Shown: one piece after another, positions 15,974 through 23,904 of the stretch
Numbering within the stretch: the first letter of the stretch is position 1
Layout: the number at the start of each line of letters is the position of its first letter
DNA from: Candidatus Nitrosotalea sinensis
GTDB taxonomy: Archaea > Thermoproteota > Nitrososphaeria > Nitrososphaerales > Nitrosopumilaceae
Assembly: GCF_900143675.1 (NCBI RefSeq)
Contig: NZ_FRFC01000002.1
Location: forward strand, 1-40,396
Direction: 5' to 3'
DNA length: 40,396 nt
Program-made: the position numbers and the translations under genes
Notes under the pieces: generated by a model
What the model was told of the DNA's origin: nothing
Databases searched by the model: none
The model's input: the letters and a program-made list of their open reading frames with translations, nothing else

Positions 15974-17569
15974 TTAGATAATGCTTAGAGTTTTTGCCAA
16001 GAGTTCAATTCTCTCAGTATCTTCTTCAGCAATTTTCTTGTCATGATATTTGTTGTTAAAGTATATCAGATCTACTATCTTTGATTTATCCATATTTACT
16101 ACAGTAGCATTGTATGGAGTTTGAATTTTTTTGTTTGTAAGTATTATCAATTTATCTACTATTGCAGATTTTGAGATATCAGAGATTTTCTCTATGTCAG
16201 GAATGCCTAATTCATCGGCAATTACTGCAAGTCCCACTTTGGAACCTAGATTATCCTGATACACTGCATCAAAAACCAAGTTTTGTTTTTCTAATTTTTG
16301 TATACTACCCAGTTCATGTTCGAAAATAGTCAAATTCTGTACTGCCTTTCTGATTTCTTTTTCATTATTACCATTTCTTCGTATTGTCAGAAAATCAGAT
16401 ATGGGTATATTCATTATACTTCCTCGCACTCGAAGTCCAGGATACGATTGTCTTATAGCTTCATCGATGACATTTTCATCTACCTTTTTGGCGTCAGACT
16501 GCATTGCTTTTTCCATTGATTGGTACAAGATATTGATAACAGAGCGTACATTTCTAAACTCTGTAAATTCATCATATAACACCCGAATTTGTCCTTCTAA
16601 TTCCTGCTGTGCATCTGTGACAAATTTGTTATTCTTATCTGCATGTTGTATGTATTCGGTAACAATTTCTGCGAGTTCATCTCTAGAGTTTGATCCTGCC
16701 AAGTCTATCTTGTAATTTGCCTTTTCTAGTCTATCAAATACCGATGGATTGACATTTTGTATCTCAAGATAACCAGATGGTGTTGATATCAACAATAGTA
16801 CTGATGCAGGAAGATGTGCGTTTATCACACCTTTGATAAATTCAATAGAGTCTTTGTTACCATCAAGCTCATCAATTTCAAAAACAAGAACCTTTCCCAA
16901 GAATCTATGAGTCAATCTAGATATAGATGACAACATACCTATCAGAGTTTCTAGGTTGTGTGCTTCATCAAAAGAATTAGAGATTACATTTTTGATTAGA
17001 GTTGACTCATGGTAGTTGAATTTATGGATCAGGAACTGTCCAAGATTTTCTACAGATACAGATTGTGTTCCTTTAATGATTTCTTCAGTTTTTTCTTTTA
17101 TGGTCATTCCAGTTAGCTTATTTACAATGCTATAGCCGAGTGCTTTTTTGGCAGAATTATCTCCTTGCTCAGCATTTTCTCTCAAGTAATGGAGGAATTT
17201 AGTACGTAACTGTACAAAAAATTCATTGTCAAATCCCTTTAGTATAGCATCATAGATTCCAGAAATAGACTTTGGTGATATGGTTGACAAGTCAACATAA
17301 GAACATTCCATGTTGTATCTACCTTTTAGACTCTTGACATGTAATGCAAGATGTGTTTTACCAGAACCTACATCCTGTACAACTGTGATGACTCGAAAAT
17401 CTCCATTATCTGCAGTTTTATTCTCAACTTTTCTATTTAATTCCTTGATGCATTCAAGTATTGCAGTTTTTGCTTCCTTGTGTCTTTTTCCTCCAAGTAT
17501 TTTTGCATCTTTTTCCGTAGGAGTTGGACTACTTGGATACGGGTTAAAATCTAGATTGTATGGATACAT
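15974..17569 (-). CDS. AAA+-like P-loop ATPase, 531 aa
   Basis: An NTPase with Walker A QDVGSGKT (residues 65-72), Walker B VLVFEIDELDG (227-237) and a sensor-1-like strand LLLISTPSG (258-266). It is preceded by GGKRHKEA, the kind of box that opens ORC/Cdc6-like and BrxC-like ATPases. A C-terminal region of about 250 residues has helical, possibly winged-helix content (LGSKVGLAVIADELGIPDIEKI). The closest recognisable relatives in layout are Orc1/Cdc6-STAND-type or BREX BrxC-type ATPases, but neither assignment is secure. The start abuts the stop of the wHTH gene (1-bp overlap), so the two are coupled. This suggests a DNA-associated ATP-driven complex. Confidence 0.75.
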   Translation of the reverse strand: MYPYNLDFNPYPSSPTPTEKDAKILGGKRHKEAKTAILECIKELNRKVENKTADNGDFRVITVVQDVGSGKTHLALHVKSLKGRYNMECSYVDLSTISPKSISGIYDAILKGFDNEFFVQLRTKFLHYLRENAEQGDNSAKKALGYSIVNKLTGMTIKEKTEEIIKGTQSVSVENLGQFLIHKFNYHESTLIKNVISNSFDEAHNLETLIGMLSSISRLTHRFLGKVLVFEIDELDGNKDSIEFIKGVINAHLPASVLLLISTPSGYLEIQNVNPSVFDRLEKANYKIDLAGSNSRDELAEIVTEYIQHADKNNKFVTDAQQELEGQIRVLYDEFTEFRNVRSVINILYQSMEKAMQSDAKKVDENVIDEAIRQSYPGLRVRGSIMNIPISDFLTIRRNGNNEKEIRKAVQNLTIFEHELGSIQKLEKQNLVFDAVYQDNLGSKVGLAVIADELGIPDIEKISDISKSAIVDKLIILTNKKIQTPYNATVVNMDKSKIVDLIYFNNKYHDKKIAEEDTERIELLAKTLSII

Positions 17570-18147
17570 TAGATATTCCTCACATAGCCATGAACAAGTC
17601 CACGCATTACAATACCCTCTTGTCCTCCAGAGGATAGTTCGTACTTGTCCTGATTATTTTCAATCAAGTTTGTAGCCATCTGATAGAATTTCTCTTTTGA
17701 TAGATTTTGATGTTCACATATTTTTTCTCTAATTTTATCAAATGGAACCCATCCTATGGATGTGGATGATTCATTTAACGAACTGTTGAACATACCTTCA
17801 AAATCATCATTTTTTGATACGTTAGCCTGGGAGACACATCTTTCCAGTTCCTCTTGTAACGTATCTGCATGTGCTTGCACCTTTGCTAAAGACTGATTCA
17901 TGCCATCTAGCATGTTAAGCATTACCTTGAATTTAGGATCGTTTTGTGTCAAATGTTGGACATAGTTTTCCCTAGTCCATACAAAATATGCTACACCTTT
18001 TTTTTCAATGAAAATCTTCTCTGTTGTCTTTAATTCCTCAAGTATATTTTCACATTCTTTACCAAATATTTTTTTTAGTTCAACCTTCTTTATTCCGCCC
18101 ATTCCAGAGGCATTAATTTTTTCCAGTATCTCGTCTATCACAGGCAT
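17569..18147 (-). CDS. Double winged-helix protein, partner of the ATPase, 192 aa
   Basis: An N-terminal wHTH-like domain (residues 1-55, GGIKKVELKKIFGKECENIL then a KKGVAYFVWTRE wing), a central coiled coil (about 75-112, MLDGMNQSLAKVQAHADTL) and a C-terminal wHTH-like domain (130-185, PFDKIREKICEHQNLSKEKFYQMATNL). Two DNA-binding-type domains bridged by a coiled coil imply a dimer that bridges or recruits. It is first in the operon with the ATPase, whose ATG overlaps its stop. The promoter region holds TTTTATTTAATA 15-25 nt upstream. No named family is recognised. Confidence 0.7.
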   Translation of the reverse strand: MPVIDEILEKINASGMGGIKKVELKKIFGKECENILEELKTTEKIFIEKKGVAYFVWTRENYVQHLTQNDPKFKVMLNMLDGMNQSLAKVQAHADTLQEELERCVSQANVSKNDDFEGMFNSSLNESSTSIGWVPFDKIREKICEHQNLSKEKFYQMATNLIENNQDKYELSSGGQEGIVMRGLVHGYVRNI

Positions 18148-18267
18148 GAATTTACAAAATTTTATTTAATATCCAAGGTGACATAGGATAACAATTTAGT
18201 GAAGATTTGTTACATTCATAGCCAATAACATTCCTGTCAGGCACAAGGCCAAATCCAATCGGTCACA

Positions 18268-18274
18268 TTATAAA
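18268..18274 (+). promoter_or_regulatory. TATA box of C/D box sRNA
   Basis: TTATAAA is 29 bp before the GCAG terminal stem of the C/D RNA, the expected distance for an archaeal start site at about 18296. Confidence 0.6.
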
Positions 18275-18296
18275 GAATACCAAGGTAAGATGCCAT

Positions 18297-18356
18297 GCAG
18301 AATGATGATTGGGTATTCTGAGCACATGATGAATTATACCTGGGGTATCTGACTGC
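18297..18356 (+). ncRNA. C/D box sRNA (2'-O-methylation guide)
   Basis: All four boxes match consensus in order: C ATGATGA (18302-18308), D' CTGA (18318-18321), C' ATGATGA (18326-18332), D CTGA (18349-18352). The D'-C' gap is 4 nt, as is usual. A GCAG/CTGC terminal stem (18297-18300 with 18353-18356) closes the k-turn. Guides are TTGGGTATT before D' (9 nt, short) and a 16-nt stretch before D. A TATA box lies 29 bp upstream, so it is an independent gene in the 270-bp gap between the wHTH gene and msrB. By the N+5 rule the D guide would methylate the C in target ATACC. The target is not identified. Confidence 0.78.
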
Positions 18357-18417
18357 TTTGAAAATATGAAAATTTTCAAGACCAAGGGTTAAATCTTAAA
18401 AGAAATAAAACAAAACA

Positions 18418-18792
18418 ATGGAAACAAAGGATCCCTGGAAGGACAAGCTTACTGCAGAACAATACGACATATGTCGAATGAAAGGAACTGAACCGCCTTT
18501 TACTGGAGCATATTACAATTTTAAAGAAAAAGGAGTTTACAGGTGCCTTTGTTGTGGTGCCCAGTTATTTAGTTCAGAGACAAAGTTTGATTCAGGCACT
18601 GGATGGCCTAGTTTTTGGGAACCAATCTTAGACAACGTAAAAACGGAGAAAGACACCAGTTATGGAATGCTAAGAGTAGAGGTATTGTGTAAAAATTGTA
18701 ATGCACATCTTGGCCATGTATTTGAGGACGGTCCAAATCCTACAGGTTTGAGATACTGTATAAATTCAGCGTCATTGAAATTTGAAAAATAG
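18418..18792 (+). CDS. msrB: Peptide methionine-(R)-S-oxide reductase MsrB
   Basis: 124 aa, a normal single-domain MsrB. It reduces R-methionine sulfoxide in damaged proteins. Structural zinc site: C43/C46 (CLCCG) and C91/C94 (CKNC). Catalytic Cys114 lies in RYCINSASL, with substrate-binding SGTGWPSFW at 59-67. It starts at ATG 18418 with a probable TATA (TTAAATC) about 24 nt upstream. No MsrA is fused or adjacent. Confidence 0.97.
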   Translation: METKDPWKDKLTAEQYDICRMKGTEPPFTGAYYNFKEKGVYRCLCCGAQLFSSETKFDSGTGWPSFWEPILDNVKTEKDTSYGMLRVEVLCKNCNAHLGHVFEDGPNPTGLRYCINSASLKFEK

Positions 18793-18856
18793 GATTAGAG
18801 GACTGGTAATTGCAAAGTTACCTCGTTATTAATAGTACCGTATGATACCGTAATCT

Positions 18857-18964
18857 ATGTTAAATTGCGAATATTGTCCAAAACAGTTCTTTGAGACTCC
18901 AAATGGTCTAGTAGCAAAGACGTTTCATGAAAGCCTCCATGACCCAGAGTTAGTCAATAACTAA
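18857..18964 (+). CDS. C2H2-type zinc-finger mini-protein, 35 aa
   Basis: ATG-to-TAA, 35 residues, beginning MLNCEYCPKQFFETPNGL. C4-x2-C7 and H24-x3-H28 are spaced like an expanded C2H2 finger, with hydrophobic residues F11/F12, L18 and F23 in core positions. TTATTAATAG lies about 27 nt before the ATG, matching the leaderless pattern of the region, and a T-rich stretch (CTTTTTT) follows the stop. Small C2H2 proteins are known in archaea. Its short length keeps the call moderate. Confidence 0.6.
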   Translation: MLNCEYCPKQFFETPNGLVAKTFHESLHDPELVNN

Positions 18965-19038
18965 ACCTGGTTTTCTTTTTTGTATGAAACAAAATTAGAC
19001 CTCAACTTTTTTATCGACTGGTTTTGTTCTAATTTAAA

Positions 19039-20514
19039 GTGACCAAGCCAAAGCGAGAAGCAAAACCAAGATCTAAGGATTCTACACATGATGCTGTCAA
19101 AAAAATGGCGTCAATATCGGATGCCACAAAGACACTGGCTTCAGAAGTAAAAACAATGTCAAAGATATTTGTCGAGAACCAGAAGATATTGATTTCACTA
19201 AGAGACATGATAACAACTGTAAACTCATCTCTTGATCAAATTCAGAAAAATTCAAGACAAATTAACATAATTGAAGAAGATACTCAGAGACTGTTTTCTG
19301 GAATGAGCCAGGTAAAGGCACATTCCAACATGATAGACAAGATAAACAATCAGATAACAAGGCTACAAGACCATGTTGAGAAGATTCGAGATAAACAAGA
19401 ATCTATGCCAGACACCAACAAAATCATGCAGAGTATTGCTGACAACATAGACTCTACGAGAAATAACACCAAGATGATAATGCACATATCAGAAAAGACA
19501 GAAAAAGTACGAGAAGAGATCAAAAATGTAGCACATACTACAGAGTCACTTGTCAATCTAAGTACAGAGGTAGAAGCATTAAGAAAGAATACAAGTGAGA
19601 TATCAACAAAGACAGAATCGCTTGTCAATCTAAGTAGTGAAGTAAATCAATTGCGAAAGAGTACAGATGAAATATCTACCAAGACAGAATCTCTTGTTAA
19701 TTTACGCCATGAAATTGAAGAAGTTAGACAAAATACAAAGGAAATAGCGTCAAAGACAGAAAAAATGTCCGCACTAGAAGAGAACATAACAGGTTTGAAG
19801 GAAGAGGTTGGCTCTGTAATTACAAAAACAGATTCCATCATACCAGGCTTGGAATCTCAGATAAGAAACGTGGGAGCAGAAATAGATTTTCTCATAAAGA
19901 AAACAGATTCACTATCAGAGCTTGGCAACGATATTAGAAACATAAATTCTGAATTTTCTAATTTCCGAGAAAATGTGATTGGCAAGAATAAAGATCTGGA
20001 TGAAAAGATATCAGATTTTACAGAATTGTTAAACAAGAATTCAGCAGCAATTACAGAGTTTAACAAAAAAACATACGAGATCTCCCAACAATTGCAAGAT
20101 ATCAAACATGTTACTCACAAGACATCTCAGAATACTTCTCATGAAGTGATGGGATTGCTCCGTTTGTCAGAGTTCCAATCAAAGATTAGAATGAGTTCGG
20201 AATCAAAGTATGGCACATTAGAAGACATTGAGAACATGGCAGATCAGACAAAAGATATGATAAACCTGTTTGATAGAATTTCAATCGAAACAGAGACCAA
20301 GATACCATTGCCTCTAGAGGTAAAACAATGGAGCATATCAAAGATTTTGGATTGTGCTGATAGATGGGAGATTAGATTTACAGATGTCTTCAGAATGCTA
20401 ATTACAGAGCTTGGTTCTGACATTGTAAAAGAAGCAATCAGAATAGAACAAGTACGGGATCTTTTCGGTATTCGCGCTGTTGATGAAATAAGACGCGATT
20501 TGAATATAACTTAG
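19039..20514 (+). CDS. Long repeat-built coiled-coil protein, 491 aa
   Basis: Starts at GTG 19039 (TATA-like TTTTTTATC about 29 nt upstream). A short basic N-terminus (KPKREAKPRSKD) precedes a continuous coiled-coil rod (about residues 20-390), including six tandem 24-25-residue units opening TESLVNL or TDS. The C-terminal globular region (400-491) includes PLPLEVKQWSISKILDCADRWE. No membrane helix or signal, so it is cytosolic. The rod resembles methyl-accepting-protein or SMC-like spacers but has no HAMP or ATPase. A structural or scaffold role is inferred. It converges with the glycosyltransferase gene with a 4-bp overlap. Confidence 0.75.
   Translation: MTKPKREAKPRSKDSTHDAVKKMASISDATKTLASEVKTMSKIFVENQKILISLRDMITTVNSSLDQIQKNSRQINIIEEDTQRLFSGMSQVKAHSNMIDKINNQITRLQDHVEKIRDKQESMPDTNKIMQSIADNIDSTRNNTKMIMHISEKTEKVREEIKNVAHTTESLVNLSTEVEALRKNTSEISTKTESLVNLSSEVNQLRKSTDEISTKTESLVNLRHEIEEVRQNTKEIASKTEKMSALEENITGLKEEVGSVITKTDSIIPGLESQIRNVGAEIDFLIKKTDSLSELGNDIRNINSEFSNFRENVIGKNKDLDEKISDFTELLNKNSAAITEFNKKTYEISQQLQDIKHVTHKTSQNTSHEVMGLLRLSEFQSKIRMSSESKYGTLEDIENMADQTKDMINLFDRISIETETKIPLPLEVKQWSISKILDCADRWEIRFTDVFRMLITELGSDIVKEAIRIEQVRDLFGIRAVDEIRRDLNIT
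19540..19974 (+). repeat. Six tandem 72-75 bp in-frame repeats
   Basis: Units start at 19540, 19612, 19684, 19756, 19828 (75 bp) and 19903, each opening with ACAGA(G/A/T)TC or ACAGAAAA. They encode 24-25-residue coiled-coil units. The first three share TESLVNL and are most alike at DNA level, so they duplicated most recently; the last three are more diverged. Confidence 0.8.
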
Positions 20515-22532
20515 GCGTCTTCTTCCAGATCTTTTAGTTTATCTTTTTTCCTTTTCAAGAATGCAAATATTCCAATGATCACTCCAACCCAAATGCTACC
20601 AAATAACATGTTGGATACACTGACATACATGTAGGGAGTGGCATCTAGTAAATTGAATACCAACGTAGTTGCTTGTGCATGAATATTGAGCATACCAGTA
20701 TGAAATGCGGCACTATCTTCAGAGGTGGTAGAGATTTTATCTAATGTATCCTGCATCGTACTAAGATCTCTCTGCATTAAACCAAAATCAGTTTCCTCTG
20801 TAGGAAATATCCAAACAGGGTTTCCAGACTTGGGCAATAGTTGTTTTACAGTTGCAATATCATTATGAATAGACTGTGGATCTGAAGTGGCTTGGATTCT
20901 TGCTAACAGTCCTCTAGATTGATCAAGTGGATAAATCGTATTACCGTATTCCTCAAATGCCATCACAACGCCCAAAACTATCAAACCAATTATGCCAGCT
21001 AATGCAGCTTTGTAGTAACTATTTGCCATTTTTTCCGCCTTTGATTCGACTCTACCTCTTGATTTGCCTTTTTTAAATGTTGAATGAGAAATGCTAAGAT
21101 ATGCAATGTAAAGGAATCCAGCCACCTGTATTCCAATTATTGGTACAAAGATAGGATTATTGGAAAATATTGCAACAAACATACCAATTATACCATATAC
21201 TCCAAAGAATATCTCAAGAAGTGTAGTTTTTGTGAATGGAAGGGCGTATGCTTTATCCCTCCAGTCATCATCATTTTTTATTATTCCAAATTTAGGAGTA
21301 CGCAAAAACTCGTTTTTATTTCCAAACAGAGCATCAAATACTGCAACAGTATTGTTGACGGACATACCAGCAGAGTACACTAGCAAGTAAAGATAAGAAA
21401 GTGCTTTAGACTTCCATTTTTTTGCATACATTTTTTGAATCACAAGCATGTACGCAATAGGCCCCATGGCAAGATATGCAACAATTGTAAGTACTGGCAA
21501 TCCACTTATGATGTAAAGATTAATTTTAGAAGCAAGAAGTATGGGCAGAATCAAAAATTGTGCAAGAACTAGAGGATGAACAATGTGTCTTGTAAGCTGA
21601 ACAAAAGCCTGAACCTTGGTATCAACGGGCATTTTCTTTATTGCAACGTCACCCAGTAACTTTATGGCACACTGTATTGACCCCTTTGCCCATCTGAATT
21701 GTTGTCTTTTTGCAGCGTTCATTTGTACTGGAAGTTCTGCATCCACTACAATGTCTGGAATGAACACACATTTCCAGCCTTTCATTTGAGCTCTATAACT
21801 TAGATCTAGATCTTCAACAAGTGTAGCAGTATGCCATCCACCAGAATCTTCAATACATTGCCTTCTCCAGATTCCAGCTGTTCCATTGAAGCTCATGAAA
21901 AGATGTGAGTTACTTTTTGCTTTTTGTTCTATCAAGAAATGAAAATCAAGACTGAGAGCTTGTGCTTTGGTTATAGGAGAATATTTTTCGTTAACATGAC
22001 CCCATCTGCATTGAACTAGACCTATGTTTGGAGCGCAGAAATAAGATAATGCTTTTTTCAGAAACCAGGTAGGAGGAATAAAATCAGCATCAAAAATGGC
22101 TATAAAATCACCTTTTGCAAACTTCATGGCATTACGTAATGCACCTGCCTTGTACCCCTTCCTGTTTGACCTGCGTATGTGATGTATGTCAAATCCGTTT
22201 TTTTTATAATCGGAAACTAGATTTTCAAGCAATTCATATGTTTCATCATTAGAATCATCAAGAACTTGGATGCACAGTTTGTCTTTTGGATAATCAAGTG
22301 CACATACAGCATTAACTAATCTTGCAGCAACATACTTTTCATTGTATATCGGCAGCTGTACTGTGACAGTAGGAGTTTCTTTTAATTCAACAGAGTTGTT
22401 CTTTTTTTGACGCCGTGAAATCATTACAAGATAATAGAAATTGCAGGTGTAAAGTGTGATAACCATCGCAATACTAAGGAATAAATTCCAAAGAAATTGT
22501 GTCAGAGTATTTGGGATGGCATGTGTCAGCAT
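20511..22532 (-). CDS. Cellulose-synthase-like processive glycosyltransferase (GT2)
   Basis: 673 aa. A membrane helix at about 12-36; GT2 catalytic domain with DD (92-93), DAD (148-150), ED (240-241) and QQFRW (277-281), the D,D,D,QxxRW signature of processive synthases. Several TM helices follow (about 310-480). A C-terminal extension (about 510-673) has two further helices flanking a soluble loop of about 110 residues (QSRGLLARIQATSDP...DTLDKISTTSED), unusual for the family. It makes or exports a polysaccharide from UDP- or GDP-sugars. The nucleotidyltransferase at 33.4 kb could supply precursors, but that link is inferred. Confidence 0.92.
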   Translation of the reverse strand: MLTHAIPNTLTQFLWNLFLSIAMVITLYTCNFYYLVMISRRQKKNNSVELKETPTVTVQLPIYNEKYVAARLVNAVCALDYPKDKLCIQVLDDSNDETYELLENLVSDYKKNGFDIHHIRRSNRKGYKAGALRNAMKFAKGDFIAIFDADFIPPTWFLKKALSYFCAPNIGLVQCRWGHVNEKYSPITKAQALSLDFHFLIEQKAKSNSHLFMSFNGTAGIWRRQCIEDSGGWHTATLVEDLDLSYRAQMKGWKCVFIPDIVVDAELPVQMNAAKRQQFRWAKGSIQCAIKLLGDVAIKKMPVDTKVQAFVQLTRHIVHPLVLAQFLILPILLASKINLYIISGLPVLTIVAYLAMGPIAYMLVIQKMYAKKWKSKALSYLYLLVYSAGMSVNNTVAVFDALFGNKNEFLRTPKFGIIKNDDDWRDKAYALPFTKTTLLEIFFGVYGIIGMFVAIFSNNPIFVPIIGIQVAGFLYIAYLSISHSTFKKGKSRGRVESKAEKMANSYYKAALAGIIGLIVLGVVMAFEEYGNTIYPLDQSRGLLARIQATSDPQSIHNDIATVKQLLPKSGNPVWIFPTEETDFGLMQRDLSTMQDTLDKISTTSEDSAAFHTGMLNIHAQATTLVFNLLDATPYMYVSVSNMLFGSIWVGVIIGIFAFLKRKKDKLKDLEEDA

Positions 22533-22580
22533 GTGAAATTTTCAGCCTGCTGGATTTATAGCCGTACCGCTAGGAGTTAT

Positions 22581-23534
22581 CTATCCTTTCTTTGAAATTT
22601 TGATTGCCTGCACTGGGCATACATTTTCACAAGATAGACAGAAGATACAATCAGGTTCTCGTGCCATCAATGGTTTCTTATCAGATGCTGGATGTCCTTT
22701 GAATTCTGCCCATTCGTAAACTTTGACAGGACATGCATCAATACATGCACCATCTCCTACACAGATATCATAATCTACAGATACAAATTCTCCCCAAATT
22801 CCCAATACTTCGTTTCCTTTTCTTTGACCAAAGACCTTTATCTTATGACTAGATGGAGCAGTAAAAGTTTCAACAACTTTGAGCTTCTTCTTAAAGTCAA
22901 CATCAATTGGTCCTGGTTTTGCTCCCTCATTTGCAACAGGTTCTGCTTCTTGTGCAACTTGTTGTCCTGGCGGAGGAGATGCAGGTTTTGGTTTTGGTTT
23001 AGCATTAGGAACTATCTGAGCTAGAGGAGTCATTTCCTCCAATTCTTTCAGTGCTTGTTCTGGTGACATTTGTTTTGTCTTTACTTCATGATCAATCATC
23101 TTGTCAGCAAGAACACTGTTTCGTAAAATAGTGTCAATTATCATTTTTGCATTTGTATCTGCTTTCTTTCTATAATCTTTAACCCATAAACCATCACCAT
23201 ATTTTTCAACTGGATAAATTTGGTATATCATATCAACAACTTCTCCAGTTACAATCTCAACTTGAACTTCAAGATTTATGGACTTGTATCCTCTTTCGTC
23301 AGGATCTGGCATGTTTTCTTCTGTCCATCTGTATGTAGCATAGACTCTATCAGCAAATTTGTCCATTTCAAAGACTTTCTTGAATCCGGATACAATAGAA
23401 TCAATTTCATAGGAATCTTCTAGTTTTATAGGAAGACGATAAAGACCAAGTTTGTAACTGTGCAAAGGATAGACGCCTCTTTTTGATGTAGCAGATTGAA
23501 CTGTGTACACCTTATCTTTGAGAAGAAGTGACAT
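22581..23534 (-). CDS. Extended dicluster ferredoxin ([3Fe-4S]/[4Fe-4S], Sulfolobus type)
   Basis: 317 aa. Residues 1-170 form an unrecognised mixed domain, 175-210 a Pro/Ala/Lys linker, and 225-317 a ferredoxin. Cluster I ligands C258, C264 and C306 have Asp261 where the usual second Cys would be (CVGDGAC), indicating a 3Fe-4S or convertible cluster. Cluster II uses C296, C299, C302 and C268. The ferredoxin core starts with FGQRKGNEVLGIWGEFVSVD, which aligns with zinc-ferredoxins of Sulfolobales. Of the zinc-binding His residues only one is visible (H230), and the GIHG His is Trp here (GIWG). It would carry electrons, for example for 2-oxoacid:ferredoxin oxidoreductase. Confidence 0.85.
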   Translation of the reverse strand: MSLLLKDKVYTVQSATSKRGVYPLHSYKLGLYRLPIKLEDSYEIDSIVSGFKKVFEMDKFADRVYATYRWTEENMPDPDERGYKSINLEVQVEIVTGEVVDMIYQIYPVEKYGDGLWVKDYRKKADTNAKMIIDTILRNSVLADKMIDHEVKTKQMSPEQALKELEEMTPLAQIVPNAKPKPKPASPPPGQQVAQEAEPVANEGAKPGPIDVDFKKKLKVVETFTAPSSHKIKVFGQRKGNEVLGIWGEFVSVDYDICVGDGACIDACPVKVYEWAEFKGHPASDKKPLMAREPDCIFCLSCENVCPVQAIKISKKG

Positions 23535-23571
23535 CCGACATCAGTATAAGAAAAAGAGTTTAAAAATCTTC

Positions 23572-23904
23572 TCAGTAGTCAGGGCATGTTTCTTCTCGGA
23601 TCTTGCGGTATCGCTGCTCCATTTCAGTTGCATGTGCAAGAACCTGGTCAAATCCATACTTTTCCTTGGAAAAGTACCACCTAATGCCAACTTTATGACC
23701 TATTCCATCCATGTCGTATATCATTCCCTTGTCAGAATCTACGCTGTATTTTTCATCAATAGATCTCTCTTGCACTGTAAGGCCGCGCTTTGTCTTATCT
23801 TCCATGATGAAAAAAGATGGATCATCGATTATTACATAGAATATACCTTTTTTTAGAATTTGAGATTCTTGATCTGTGGAATTATTTTTCAATTGGGTTT
23901 CCAA
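23572..23904 (-). CDS. Hypothetical protein coupled to rhodanese, 110 aa
   Basis: Unrecognised. A soluble, charged protein with a beta-rich first half (KKGIFYVIIDDPSFFIMEDKTK) and a helical end (LAHATEMEQRYRKIREE). Its start lies 23 bp inside the 3' end of the upstream rhodanese gene, so translation is probably coupled. It may work with the sulfurtransferase. No cysteine occurs except near the C-terminus (TCPDY), which could accept a sulfur; that is speculation. Confidence 0.65.
   Translation of the reverse strand: METQLKNNSTDQESQILKKGIFYVIIDDPSFFIMEDKTKRGLTVQERSIDEKYSVDSDKGMIYDMDGIGHKVGIRWYFSKEKYGFDQVLAHATEMEQRYRKIREETCPDY

Noticed and set aside
17310-17675. 121-aa plus-strand frame opposite the ATPase start
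   Set aside because: It crosses the boundary of two real minus-strand genes; composition is that of complementary codons.
19350-20105. Minus-strand hydrophobic frames opposite the coiled-coil gene
   Set aside because: They mirror the repeat codons of the coiled coil; their repetitive Ser/Val/Phe content is a by-product.
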